A stretch of 64,000 nt of DNA from Pseudoalteromonas lipolytica. GTDB taxonomy: Bacteria > Pseudomonadota > Gammaproteobacteria > Enterobacterales > Alteromonadaceae. Positions 38,207 to 46,826 of the stretch are shown here, in pieces (within the stretch, counting starts at the first letter, position 1; every line of letters starts with the position of its first letter). A program made the translations under genes and the position numbers. The notes beneath the pieces are model-generated. The model was not told the DNA's origin. It did not search any database and saw nothing but the letters and a program-made list of their open reading frames with translations. The stretch spans positions 310,001 through 374,000 of the forward strand of contig NZ_LJTC01000005.1 of assembly GCF_001306915.1 (NCBI RefSeq), written 5' to 3'.

Positions 38207-39292
38207 ATGAGTGTATTTAAAAGAAACGGTGTTGGTAATTATTACATCCAGTTTAATTTCAACGGAAAAACTTACTGTAAAAGCTCAAAGACGACCAATA
38301 AACGTACAGCTGAGCGTATGGAGCGAGAATGGCGAGATGAACTCCATAAGATTGATGAATTAGGTGAACGACCAAGAATTACATTGCGTGATGCGTTGAA
38401 TGGTTACCTTAACGAAAAGCAAGGTACTGGAAGCCAAAATTATGCATTTACCAATGTCAAAACAGTAACAGAGCGAGTTAATGTCGATGTTTACGTAGAC
38501 CAGATTCGTGACTCGGATTTAACTAAATTTAAGGTGTCTCGTGAAAAAGAAGGTATAGCACCGCAAACAATTAAACACAACTTTCAAGCGATTAGAAGTG
38601 CTGTAAATTGGGCTAAAGAGCATGGTTACAGTGTGAAAGAAGTTTCGTTCCCTAAAATTAAGTTACCTAAGCATCGTTTACGTTACTTATCCCACGAAGA
38701 AGAAGCAAGATTGCTTACCGAATTAGACCCCAAGCGCAAACGCCCGTTTCGCCCTGATTATGAGTACAGAACAGCGGAAGAAAACCGTCGATATCAAGAT
38801 AATTACGATTTGGTTGTCTGCCTTCTAGATACTGGAGCGCGATACTCAGAAATTGCAGCTATTAAATGGGATTCAATAAATATTGACGAAGGTACATTAA
38901 ACCTATGGCGACCCAAGGTTAGAAACGAATCAATTATCTACATGACAAACCGTGTTAAAGAGATTTTTAAGCGTCGATTTCAAAATCGGTTATCTGAAGA
39001 ATTTGTTTTTACGAACTCAACAGGACAGCCAAGAGGTTATCAAGCCAAGGGGATTAGAGCGGCTATAAAACGAGCTGGTATTGAGAACTTCAAAATTCAC
39101 GATTTACGTCATACCTGTGCAAGTCGATTAGTACAAGCTGGTTTAAACCTTTATGAAGTAAAAGAAGTGCTTGGTCACACAGACATAAAAACCACTCAAA
39201 TTTATGCACACCTTGAACGAAAAGATATTACAGCTAAAGCACGTGATATTTTGGAACGATTACAACCAAATGGAGATAACCATGTTTCTTAA
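38207..39292 (+). CDS. Tyrosine recombinase (integrase) 2
   Basis: A recombinase of about 361 aa from the ATG at 38207 (MSVFKRNGVGNYY; alternatives at 38201 and 38159). The catalytic residues are intact: TGARYSEIAAI (Arg), HDLRHTCASRL (HxxR), VLGHTDIKTTQIYAHL (His and Tyr). It has the same N-terminal domain type as recombinase 1 (YYIQFNFNGKTYCKSSKTTNKRTAERM). One of these two presumably acts on the tRNA anticodon-loop site. The 10-mer GATTATGAGT, shared with the tRNA core region, spans its start codon. Confidence 0.9.
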   Translation: MSVFKRNGVGNYYIQFNFNGKTYCKSSKTTNKRTAERMEREWRDELHKIDELGERPRITLRDALNGYLNEKQGTGSQNYAFTNVKTVTERVNVDVYVDQIRDSDLTKFKVSREKEGIAPQTIKHNFQAIRSAVNWAKEHGYSVKEVSFPKIKLPKHRLRYLSHEEEARLLTELDPKRKRPFRPDYEYRTAEENRRYQDNYDLVVCLLDTGARYSEIAAIKWDSINIDEGTLNLWRPKVRNESIIYMTNRVKEIFKRRFQNRLSEEFVFTNSTGQPRGYQAKGIRAAIKRAGIENFKIHDLRHTCASRLVQAGLNLYEVKEVLGHTDIKTTQIYAHLERKDITAKARDILERLQPNGDNHVS

Positions 39293-39542
39293 TGATGTTT
39301 TACATGAATCATCAGCTGACTGGTGGAATAAGGCGCTGTATATACTTGATAAACTGTTCGGTTTCGAATCTGGCGGTAATTCAAAGCTGAAGCGTGTTAA
39401 ACAAGTGTTTGATCAGAAATCAGGAGAACATGTTATTTACTTGGAATATCGTGTTAGAGCCGCTAATCAGTCACCAATACAAACACATTTGAACAGTAAT
39501 TCAAAAGTGAAAGTTGATAAAAATAAGAAGGGTTCAAAGTAA
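39282..39542 (+). CDS. Small island protein of unknown function, overlapping integrase 2
   Basis: An 86-aa protein (start MFLNDVLHESSADWWNKALYILDKLFGFES) whose ATG has GGAGA 7 nt upstream inside the integrase 3' end (11-nt overlap), so it is probably translated after it. It has an amphipathic N-terminus, a positively charged Lys-rich C-terminus (KVKVDKNKKGSK), and no recognised domain. Position after an integrase would suit an excision or regulatory factor, but no HTH is evident. Confidence 0.6.
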   Translation: MFLNDVLHESSADWWNKALYILDKLFGFESGGNSKLKRVKQVFDQKSGEHVIYLEYRVRAANQSPIQTHLNSNSKVKVDKNKKGSK

Positions 39543-39725
39543 CATTTGAACCCCATTACCCCAGCAATATAAATGTCCGTTTGCCAGACGGGTATTGTCC
39601 GAAGCTTTACAATACCAGCCAAGTAATACACCGTCTGTTCTTCTTGCTTCAATACGATTACCAACATCAGTAATTCGTCCAATCAGTTGTCCACTAGGTA
39701 ATCGTATTTGTTTTTCAATCATCAT
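39534..39725 (-). CDS. Small conserved-type protein with repeated GRI/GWY motif
   Basis: A 63-aa protein (MMIEKQIRLPSGQLIGRITDVGNRIEARRTDGVLLGWYCKASDNTRL...). The pattern of short beta-strands with G-x-x-x-G-R-I and LLGWY resembles small soluble proteins common on islands; the function is unknown to me. It ends 9 nt inside the convergent small gene. The ATG at 39725 is chosen for its GAG upstream; 39731 is possible. Confidence 0.6.
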   Translation of the reverse strand: MMIEKQIRLPSGQLIGRITDVGNRIEARRTDGVLLGWYCKASDNTRLANGHLYCWGNGVQMLL

Positions 39726-39837
39726 AAACATCTCGTAATTTAGTTAATTAATCATCAACAAGGGTTAGTTGTTTTTCAACTGTTGCTGGATACCCAGTTA
39801 AACGTAGATACTAAAATAAGATTTATGGAGAACTATT

Positions 39838-40026
39838 GTGGATATAATCAAGAGTGAATCAACGGAAACCAAGATGGATAAAGCCACACGCGTTTATTTG
39901 AAAATGAGAAATCAGGAAGGTGTCAGACGTAAAGATATTATTGCTGAATTTATTAACACTTGTGGTTTAACTCCAGCTGGGGCTTCAACGTATTACCAAA
40001 AAATAAAAAGTAAGCAAGTTAAGTGA
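39838..40026 (+). CDS. Small protein, possible DNA-binding regulator of the island
   Basis: A 62-aa protein with a GTG start behind GGAG (8 nt). The central part VYLKMRNQEGVRRKDIIAEFINTCGLTPAGASTYYQKI looks helical, with a helix-turn-helix-like arrangement and the AGASTYYQ ending often seen in small phage and island proteins. It faces the replication genes convergently (116-nt gap). Its role in regulation is inferred only from size and fold pattern. Confidence 0.55.
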   Translation: MDIIKSESTETKMDKATRVYLKMRNQEGVRRKDIIAEFINTCGLTPAGASTYYQKIKSKQVK

Positions 40027-40142
40027 TATACAGACCAAACAGACCACTTTTTAAGTAAAAATATATAAAAACTAATTCAGCTTATAGTTTTTACAATATT
40101 GTCACCTGAAACTTGGTCTGTATCATCTGCTAGCTTTTAGAA

Positions 40143-41720
40143 TCAAAGCCCTATTACTGATTCTATGTTCGGGTCGTGTAATTTAAGTGAGATATACGTT
40201 GTAAAATCGCTTATTGATACGCCATTTACTACTAAACTACCTTTATTATCTTTACCGATTTTGTAACCTTTTTTACGGAGTTCTTCTTTAAATTCACCAC
40301 TAGTTGGTTGTGGGTAATTATTCTGCTTACACCAGATAAAAAAACCATCACGCAGTTGATTATAGCTTGCTTGTAAATATAGGGCGTCTTTAATTGATAC
40401 ATTTTCAGTACAACTGTCGGTTAAAAACTGTGCAACTTTATCAGATTTACGTCGATAACCATCTTGTTTCGCTAAAAGTTCTTCAGGTACATTGAGCCCT
40501 TCGTTTAGAAACATTTGAGCACCTTTTACCATCCAATTTAAGATGCCAGCACCTTCTTCTTTAAACAGTGTTTCTTTGAGCTTTGGATCCCGTTTGTTAT
40601 CAGTCACGACATAATCAAATGGTACTATTAATAATCGCTCCCATACCGCTGGATCTTGAGGTATATCCAATAGGAAATTTGTTGATAATACTGGTGTAAA
40701 CATTGGTTGATAAGTAAAGGGTTTACCGTGCGGAGAGCGAGCAACCACTTTACCACTGCGTACACACGACTTAATCATAGCACTGTCAAGTTTGTCACCA
40801 CGGCTTGATTCATTCATAGATACTAAACGTTTTGCAACAAGCTCCGCTTTAAAGTACTCCTTGTTATTACGCCTATCGGTAAAGATATCGGATTCAGTTT
40901 GCTCAGCGTAATCGGCAAGTATTTGTACCAATAAATCAATTAAAACGCTTTTACCGTTAAGCCCTGAGCCAATTAATATAACGAACTTATCTTTATTGGA
41001 AATGCCCAATATCATTTGCCCAACAAGCCGCTGGATGAATGCTACCATTTCTTTATTGCCCAACATAATTTCACTGACAAACTTTTCAAAGCGCGGACAA
41101 GTAGCATCTTTATCAAATGAAACAGCCATCGATTTCATCATCAGATATTCTGGTTTATTAGTAATAAAATTACCATTTCTCAAATCTACAATTCCGTTTT
41201 TTACGCCAATGTAATGCGCTTTACTATCAAAGGTTGCTAGTGGCACTGTAATTCCTTTTTGCGCTTTAAATAGCTCACGTATGGCAAATATAGCAGTTTT
41301 GCTTTGTACCTTTTTACAGTGCTGTACTAACTCTTTAATACGAGCTTCAACCATCCTGATAACAGGCTTAGTATTGAATTCATCACCAAAACTTTGAAGC
41401 TTTTTTTCTAATTTTCGATAGACAGATAATTCTTGCTTTCTTCGTTGCAACAACAAGTCCGCCAATCGAATTGTCGCTCCATTAACGTCTTGTTGCCAAC
41501 GCCCTTCATGAAAAGCAAAATTGCCAAGCTCATCTACCCAAACGACTTTATTCTCTACTAACTCAACTTGAAGTTTTGCATTACCAGAGTCGGTATAATC
41601 AAAATCGGGGTCTAAATAGCAAAGCTCCCTTACTTGATTAAAATCTAGTTTTTCAATGGCGTCCAACTGACCTGATATTGCCAGTGATAATGTATCGCGC
41701 GGCTGTATAGTCTCGCTCAT
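40143..41720 (-). CDS. SF3 helicase / D5-type phage-plasmid primase C-terminal protein
   Basis: A 525-aa protein with a D5 N-terminal-like region (about 100-230; IGVKNGIVDLRNGNF, LMMKSMAVSFD) and an SF3 helicase core: Walker A GSGLNGKSVLIDLL (about 247-260), Walker B region RLVSMNES and motif C LSTNFLLDIP. It ends with a winged-helix-like part. It would unwind the island origin. It overlaps the prim-pol gene by 4 nt (ATGA), so primase and helicase are coupled, as in P4-like satellites where the two are fused. Confidence 0.88.
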   Translation of the reverse strand: MSETIQPRDTLSLAISGQLDAIEKLDFNQVRELCYLDPDFDYTDSGNAKLQVELVENKVVWVDELGNFAFHEGRWQQDVNGATIRLADLLLQRRKQELSVYRKLEKKLQSFGDEFNTKPVIRMVEARIKELVQHCKKVQSKTAIFAIRELFKAQKGITVPLATFDSKAHYIGVKNGIVDLRNGNFITNKPEYLMMKSMAVSFDKDATCPRFEKFVSEIMLGNKEMVAFIQRLVGQMILGISNKDKFVILIGSGLNGKSVLIDLLVQILADYAEQTESDIFTDRRNNKEYFKAELVAKRLVSMNESSRGDKLDSAMIKSCVRSGKVVARSPHGKPFTYQPMFTPVLSTNFLLDIPQDPAVWERLLIVPFDYVVTDNKRDPKLKETLFKEEGAGILNWMVKGAQMFLNEGLNVPEELLAKQDGYRRKSDKVAQFLTDSCTENVSIKDALYLQASYNQLRDGFFIWCKQNNYPQPTSGEFKEELRKKGYKIGKDNKGSLVVNGVSISDFTTYISLKLHDPNIESVIGL

Positions 41721-42520
41721 GATAATACCTCCGATAAAGTAAGTGGTTTATTAGTTTTTTTTGCTTGTGTAGGATAGCTATAGGCGCTCTTGATCACTTG
41801 CATAGCTTCATCATCAGGAAACGGTGGAGTACACCTTCTGGCTGCTTCTAGAACGAACTCAATAAGTAATACTTGGTCAATATCAAATGCACGTAAGTGG
41901 CAGGCATAACGAAATAGGGTTTCATTGCGTTCTCCCTGAGACAAGCCCCGCATCACTTGTATTGGATTAAACTTATCCAACTGTTTGTTTTTATGGCTCA
42001 GCAGTAGATCCTTCATCCAGCCCATAGGTTCGGCCATTGGTAAATTCGGATCATTAATTTCGTATTCGACAAGTTTGCCATTGATAACACGCGTAGAAGG
42101 TGCAGCCACGATATATCCGCCGTTACCACGAACATCAACGCCATCCAAACCACAAACTCTTGAGCCAATAGACACGTCAGTTTCAGGTGTCCACTTAACA
42201 GGAATATGGTAACCGCCCGTTGGCGTTTTAAACTGTAAAATTGGGGATTGACTGACAATCTGTCCATACCGCTCCTTTAGTGACTTTCGACCATCAACAC
42301 CGTTTTTAACGTCAACGTCAATGGCGTTAAATTTTGATATTTCACCTGTAGCAAGGCCAAGATTGTATTTGCCACTGTTAAACCAGCTTTTAAGTGTATT
42401 AATGTCTGTTGTTGCTTCTTTTTGCCAGCCAGTGTTTAACGGTGTCTTACCGTTTTCTTTTACCCGAAAAACATGAATACCCATGCCTGCAAAATACAGT
42501 GCAGCTGTAACTTTATTCAT
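41717..42520 (-). CDS. Prim-pol domain primase
   Basis: A 267-aa protein with a bifunctional primase/polymerase domain: start GIHVFRVKENGKTPLNTGWQKEA, catalytic acidic pair in NAIDVDVKNGVDG (about residues 66-78), TPTGGYHIPV (His about 105), GVDVRGNGGYIVAAPS. A C-terminal helical primase-C-like extension (SQGERNETLFRYACHLRA) follows. Together with the SF3 helicase it forms a replication module typical of satellites and integrative elements. Confidence 0.88.
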   Translation of the reverse strand: MNKVTAALYFAGMGIHVFRVKENGKTPLNTGWQKEATTDINTLKSWFNSGKYNLGLATGEISKFNAIDVDVKNGVDGRKSLKERYGQIVSQSPILQFKTPTGGYHIPVKWTPETDVSIGSRVCGLDGVDVRGNGGYIVAAPSTRVINGKLVEYEINDPNLPMAEPMGWMKDLLLSHKNKQLDKFNPIQVMRGLSQGERNETLFRYACHLRAFDIDQVLLIEFVLEAARRCTPPFPDDEAMQVIKSAYSYPTQAKKTNKPLTLSEVLS

Positions 42521-42571
42521 AATGATTCCTTAAAAGCATGCTGACGATATCAGCGTGCTTATCGTTTGAAG

Positions 42572-43084
42572 TTAATGACGAATGATACGAGCAAGATAAG
42601 TTAGCTCATTAAACAGCGTTTGGTGGTAGTCGGTACAAGGTTCTTGCCCAATGTACTGTTCTATTAACTTATTAATGCGTGTTGCTTTTTCGATTAAAGC
42701 GTGACCTTTTAATACACCTAAGGTTTGTGCTAATCGAAATACACCGGTTAATACTGCATGAGTGAACGGGACATCACGGTAGAGCCAGTAACAATCTTCT
42801 AGATTGCTAATCGATGCTTGTCCTTTAGTGTCAGGTATTTTGATATTAATTGGTTCTGACCGTGCAGGATCACAATCCTCTACTTGCATTGTTTGGTAAC
42901 TAACTTTTTTATATGCCACCAATAGCTCTCGCTGCTTTCTATTGATAATCGCAATTTCACCGAAATCACCGCCCTTAAGTGCTATTGCGTCTACACAAAC
43001 ATCATCACTGACACCAATATCACCAAAGATATATGCAATGGATAGTGACTGCTTTTGCCAAACGTAATTCTCTAAATATTTCAT
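42572..43084 (-). CDS. Island operon protein of unknown function (170 aa)
   Basis: No domain recognised. The frame is open to 43138, but the ATG at 43084 lies 1 nt after the upstream stop and begins MKYLENYVWQKQSLSIAYIF. It contains an acidic N-terminal half with beta-strand character and a helical C-terminal half (THAVLTGVFRLAQTLGVLKGHALIEKATRINKLIEQYI). It lies directly upstream of the prim-pol gene in a same-strand run from 46.7 to 40.1 kb. Confidence 0.6.
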   Translation of the reverse strand: MKYLENYVWQKQSLSIAYIFGDIGVSDDVCVDAIALKGGDFGEIAIINRKQRELLVAYKKVSYQTMQVEDCDPARSEPINIKIPDTKGQASISNLEDCYWLYRDVPFTHAVLTGVFRLAQTLGVLKGHALIEKATRINKLIEQYIGQEPCTDYHQTLFNELTYLARIIRH

Positions 43085-43085
43085 A

Positions 43086-43625
43086 TTAAGCCTCAGCATC
43101 ATTAAGCGTTTTCTGGTGAGTAGGCGGGGTGTAGTCATAAATTATAGGTGCAGCTATCACTGACCAATTGGGTGACTTCTTTTGTAATAAGCTTTTAATA
43201 AAACGGTATAGGTGACCTGTAACATAAGCGAGTCTGTCAAAATAAATTGACGACGTTTTATCTTTTGCCGCATCGCCGATAGTTTCTTGATACAGTTTAT
43301 TGCGAAGTATCATTTTTCTTGCTTTTGATGGTGTTAAGCATTGCCATAATTTAAAAAGGCCAAAATACACATGCTGAATAATTTCAATGCCACAACCGCT
43401 CTCCGCTAGTGCATCAAGATTTTCATAACGATGCCAGTTTTCACCTTGCTTAATTGCAAAGCCAAGGCGATTATTCGGTAACAGAACAATGTTAATCTCA
43501 ATAGCTCCATCTTCTGCTTGCGTGAGAGTTAACACATCAACATAAAAGTGCATATCTATCGATGATATACACGCTTGTATGGCATGGTGTTTCCAAGGCT
43601 CAGGGATAACGAGTTCTTTTTTCAT
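43086..43625 (-). CDS. Island operon protein of unknown function (179 aa)
   Basis: No named domain recognised. It has a beta-rich first half (IEINIVLLPNNRLGFAIKQGENWHRYENLDAL) and a helical second half ending HLYRFIKSLL, which faintly recalls the FIKRI helix of the two neighbouring paralogues at 43700 and 44542. AAGGAATTG lies upstream of the ATG. It is translationally adjacent to the 170-aa gene. Confidence 0.6.
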   Translation of the reverse strand: MKKELVIPEPWKHHAIQACISSIDMHFYVDVLTLTQAEDGAIEINIVLLPNNRLGFAIKQGENWHRYENLDALAESGCGIEIIQHVYFGLFKLWQCLTPSKARKMILRNKLYQETIGDAAKDKTSSIYFDRLAYVTGHLYRFIKSLLQKKSPNWSVIAAPIIYDYTPPTHQKTLNDAEA

Positions 43626-43699
43626 TTCAATTCCTTAAGGGTGAGTCTGGTCTAAGTGCACACTGCACCCTGTTTTAGTTTTTAGGTAGTTGTAACTTA

Positions 43700-44455
43700 T
43701 TACGCGCTTAGGTGCTTAAACTTAAAATCAGTGATGCTATGGCGCTGAATAATCGACCAGTAATGACGACTGTTAGCTAACAGTGCATCAGTCACTTTGG
43801 GGATTTGGCGTTGTAACCACGCTTTTTGGCTTTTGTTGGGTGACTTCGGTATACGCTTGATAAAGTTGAGCACATAACCATGATCTCGTTTGATCTGTTT
43901 CAAAACTCGTTGTTTGTCTTGCTGGCTCAACTTAGTCGATGCTTTTATTGCGATTTGACAAGCGAGTAGTAAATTCAAACATGTGACAGTTGATACATGA
44001 CTTCTAAACCCACTTGTGGTTGGTAATGTAAAAGTATTGAGCTCGATACCTCCGTTAGCGCACCATGAGGTTACTTCACAGTATTCTGGTGCCGCATTAG
44101 AAAGCCTGACAAAATACACATCTTGTAAGGCATTATCAGTGACATACCTATCGGGATGCATCAACTCAATGACAACCGCGCCATCATGAATCGCGCCATT
44201 AAAGGTAGAAACATCAGCAATAGATGAGTCGTTTACGGAACTAACATTCCAGTGAACGGCTTTTGCGATAAATCTAGCGGTTAGATCGTACGGAGTACAA
44301 TACTTATAGTGCTTTTTAGCAGGCAGTGCTGCCGCCTTAACCTGCTTTTCAATAGGTGGACAACGCTCAACGCTGAGACTCGATGAGTTATGATGACCTT
44401 CAACACTTGTTAATGCCTGCTTCTTAGCCGCGCATGAAAAATAACGTTTTTTCAT
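43700..44455 (-). CDS. Island operon protein of unknown function, paralogue A (251 aa)
   Basis: A basic 45-residue N-terminus, then a domain shared with the product of 44542-45198: LPTT...ASTK...FIKRI with an exact 31-residue spacing from ASTK through FIKRI, ending in DF(K/D)...L. The shared part is beta-rich then helical. GGAAGTG lies before the ATG. I do not recognise the family; nothing indicates catalysis. Confidence 0.6.
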   Translation of the reverse strand: MKKRYFSCAAKKQALTSVEGHHNSSSLSVERCPPIEKQVKAAALPAKKHYKYCTPYDLTARFIAKAVHWNVSSVNDSSIADVSTFNGAIHDGAVVIELMHPDRYVTDNALQDVYFVRLSNAAPEYCEVTSWCANGGIELNTFTLPTTSGFRSHVSTVTCLNLLLACQIAIKASTKLSQQDKQRVLKQIKRDHGYVLNFIKRIPKSPNKSQKAWLQRQIPKVTDALLANSRHYWSIIQRHSITDFKFKHLSA

Positions 44456-44541
44456 AAATCACTTCCTTAAGCGCGCACCTAGCCATAACGCATGATGCGC
44501 CCTAATAATTTGTTAATAAAATCTTAAGAGGGGTTAAACGA

Positions 44542-45198
44542 CTATCCGTTTAGTTTTGATAGGTCAAAGTCACACGTTTTGTGTGCAGTAAGAGAAGACC
44601 ACATTTTAGGGTGCAACCTTTCCAATTCAGCGGTGACCAGAAGCATTTCATCTTGTAAAATGTCATCAGCAACATCGATCAGAAGTATGCGCTTAATAAA
44701 CACCCACACCCCATCAAGAAATGCCGTTAATTCTTCTAAAAGAGCTTGCTGTTCTTCAATTGCAAATTTTGTGGAAGCACTTATTAAATCTCTGGCAGCA
44801 AAGAGGCTTGAGAAAGCTTCGTCTGGCCTAAATCCAGCAAGCCCATCCGTTGTTGGTAGCGCGTAAGCTGCGCACATAAATCCTTCTTCAGGTAATGATG
44901 TATCAATAGAGTAAATCCAACCTATACCGTTATTATCAAAAATTACAGCTTCGATATGTTCACCATTACATACGTCTGGTCGCTCCAAGATGATAAACTC
45001 ATCATCATTCATTTGCTGAAAAACAGGCAATTTAGCAATATCTGCATCTGCTACCGTTCGTCTTTGCCAAGCTTCAGGATCAAAGGTCCTGTCACCTACA
45101 AGGTAAGCTACAGGTTCTTTGATGAGATAACTCTCTTGCTCGGCAAAATCAGAAATTTCGTTCGTGCAACGTGAGAAAAGTTCGTTTAATAAAGTCAT
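44542..45198 (-). CDS. Island operon protein of unknown function, paralogue B (218 aa)
   Basis: The ATG at 45198 has GGAGAT upstream and is preferred to the far longer open frame to 45303. It is acidic overall. The region from about residue 90 (IILERPDVCNGEHIEAVIF) to the C-terminus aligns with paralogue A, including LPTT, ASTK, FIKRI and a final CDFDLSKL. It therefore arose by duplication within the element. No function assigned. Confidence 0.6.
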   Translation of the reverse strand: MTLLNELFSRCTNEISDFAEQESYLIKEPVAYLVGDRTFDPEAWQRRTVADADIAKLPVFQQMNDDEFIILERPDVCNGEHIEAVIFDNNGIGWIYSIDTSLPEEGFMCAAYALPTTDGLAGFRPDEAFSSLFAARDLISASTKFAIEEQQALLEELTAFLDGVWVFIKRILLIDVADDILQDEMLLVTAELERLHPKMWSSLTAHKTCDFDLSKLNG

Positions 45199-45316
45199 TG
45201 TGTATCTCCGTAAGTTAAAACTAAAAAGGTGGTGAGTGACCACCCAAACTTCGAAGATGATGATAAATTGAAGGGAATTGGGGTGCTGGTATCTGGTAAC
45301 CAAATACCAATTTCAA

Positions 45317-46315
45317 CTAATTTTTATCGCAATTGCAGTCTTGGTCACTGCATTTAAAGGCGTCTATTAGTTTCTGCTCGATATCTTTTTTGTCGATAGG
45401 TTTTTTACATGTAGTCTTAGGTGGCTTTAAAACTTTTATTTGCTGCCTGATGGTGTCAGCTTTTTTCAATTGAGCTGGAATACAAACCTTTTTTTTATCT
45501 TCAGGGTGCTCAATAGCGTAAAGCCTATGAGCTTCTTCAGGAAGCGAGTGAAAATTTTGCTTCCTGTTATTTAATATTTGGTAACCCATTAGCTCGTCAC
45601 TGGCATCTTGTTCTTCATATAAGCCATGCTCATAAAAGGCTCGACAGCCGTTAATACGAAAACGATTAAGAGTTTCTTCCAGTTGACCGTGAATCGCAAT
45701 CGCTAACGGCAATACACCTATTGTTGGATACTCTTTCCATATTTTCAGTGCCATCTTATCAATAGCATTTTCAATATTAGATTTTGTTGTACGAATTTGT
45801 TTTGATCGGAGTCTTCCCTGTGCTCTCGTCACTTCAGCCTGCTCACTGCGTAAAAGAGATGCAAATGATACTTCGGCAAATACTATATAGCTTTCATATT
45901 GCGTTGCTTTATATAACTCAAACGGGTCATCTGTCATCAACCCGTTAATTGAGTGAACAAATGCGCCCATAGCAAAGTTCTCGGCAATAACTGTTCCTTC
46001 ATCTAGAATTGCAGCTATATCTTTTTTAAGCCAATTATTGTCATTTTGGTGAAGGCGCGTTTTTATTTCATCAATAGCCGCAAAAAAAGAATTATCACCA
46101 GTTTTCTCGCTCGTAATTACCATATTAATTAAATGCACTAGTACGTCTTTATCTAAAAATACATCATCCCACAAATAATCTTTCGACTTTAGTGTATTAA
46201 GGGCCGACTTAATTATTCCTGATAATATTGATTTTGCTGACGAATTCGATGATGCAATAAAAGAATCTAACTTTTTATTTTCTATTAATAACGCTAAATA
46301 ACCAGCTGCTTTCAT
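45317..46315 (-). CDS. Island protein of unknown function (332 aa)
   Basis: A largely helical protein with no named domain recognised. Features: N-terminal hydrophobic patch (AAGYLALLI), a basic middle segment (TRAQGRLRSKQIRTTKSNIENAI, about 170-195) that could bind nucleic acid, and a lysine-rich tail ending with three Cys (CSDQDCNCDKN), possibly metal binding. The start at 46315 (MKAAGYL) is uncertain; a GTG at 46324 is in frame. Confidence 0.55.
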   Translation of the reverse strand: MKAAGYLALLIENKKLDSFIASSNSSAKSILSGIIKSALNTLKSKDYLWDDVFLDKDVLVHLINMVITSEKTGDNSFFAAIDEIKTRLHQNDNNWLKKDIAAILDEGTVIAENFAMGAFVHSINGLMTDDPFELYKATQYESYIVFAEVSFASLLRSEQAEVTRAQGRLRSKQIRTTKSNIENAIDKMALKIWKEYPTIGVLPLAIAIHGQLEETLNRFRINGCRAFYEHGLYEEQDASDELMGYQILNNRKQNFHSLPEEAHRLYAIEHPEDKKKVCIPAQLKKADTIRQQIKVLKPPKTTCKKPIDKKDIEQKLIDAFKCSDQDCNCDKN

Positions 46316-46338
46316 AAGTAGCACTAACGAGGGAACCT

Positions 46339-46403
46339 TAAGCGGATTTTACATGAACTGAGAGCAAAGTCGTTACCTGATGCATAGAAAAAAGTAAGCG
46401 GAT
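46339..46403. repeat. Two TAAGCGGAT direct repeats upstream of the replication operon
   Basis: TAAGCGGAT at 46339-46347 and 46395-46403 (56 bp apart, about five helical turns), with an ACCTGA / TCAGGT inverted pair (46375-46380 and 46416-46421) around them. It lies in the gap between two same-strand island genes. It could be a regulator site or part of an origin; two copies are too few to decide. Confidence 0.3.
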
Positions 46404-46479
46404 CTGGATATCCTGTCAGGTGAAATAAACTCAGCGCTGAATTATTCGGGTTCAAGCTAAGTTGGTGGGCTTTAAATGG

Positions 46480-46665
46480 TTATTTTAGTGATTTTACTGC
46501 TTGCTCAATTTTGGAGTGAAGCGTATTAAGTTGTTCGTCGTTTAAAAGCTCTACACCAGCAACATTCTCTAAAATTAAACCAATGTGTTCGCCAATATCA
46601 TCGTTATGGATATCTGATTCATTTATCATTTCAGCGATCTGGTTGATTTGTTTCTGCGTTAGCAT
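46480..46665 (-). CDS. Small acidic helical protein (61 aa)
   Basis: MLTQKQINQIAEMINESDIHNDDIGEHIGLILENVAG... is predicted all helical and acidic in its first half. It has a very strong ribosome-binding site (AAGGAGG). No domain recognised. It is first gene of the leftward run and is divergent from the DUF6641-like gene across 161 bp, where promoters for both directions must lie. Confidence 0.6.
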   Translation of the reverse strand: MLTQKQINQIAEMINESDIHNDDIGEHIGLILENVAGVELLNDEQLNTLHSKIEQAVKSLK

Positions 46666-46826
46666 AGTGCCTCCTTGTTAGTATTAATTAACTTTCTTGC
46701 ACCTTCTCGCAATAGACAACGGGAGCACAGTAAAAAGGCGTCATCTAAATAACGAAATTTGCCGTTGCCAACAATAGGTTAATCGCTGGATGGTTATTGG
46801 GTCTTAATTAACCAACAGGTGAAGTA

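Noticed and set aside
44579..44866. Plus-strand ORF of 95 aa in the island
   Set aside because: It is antisense to the 218-aa paralogue gene, which has a good RBS and a related neighbour.
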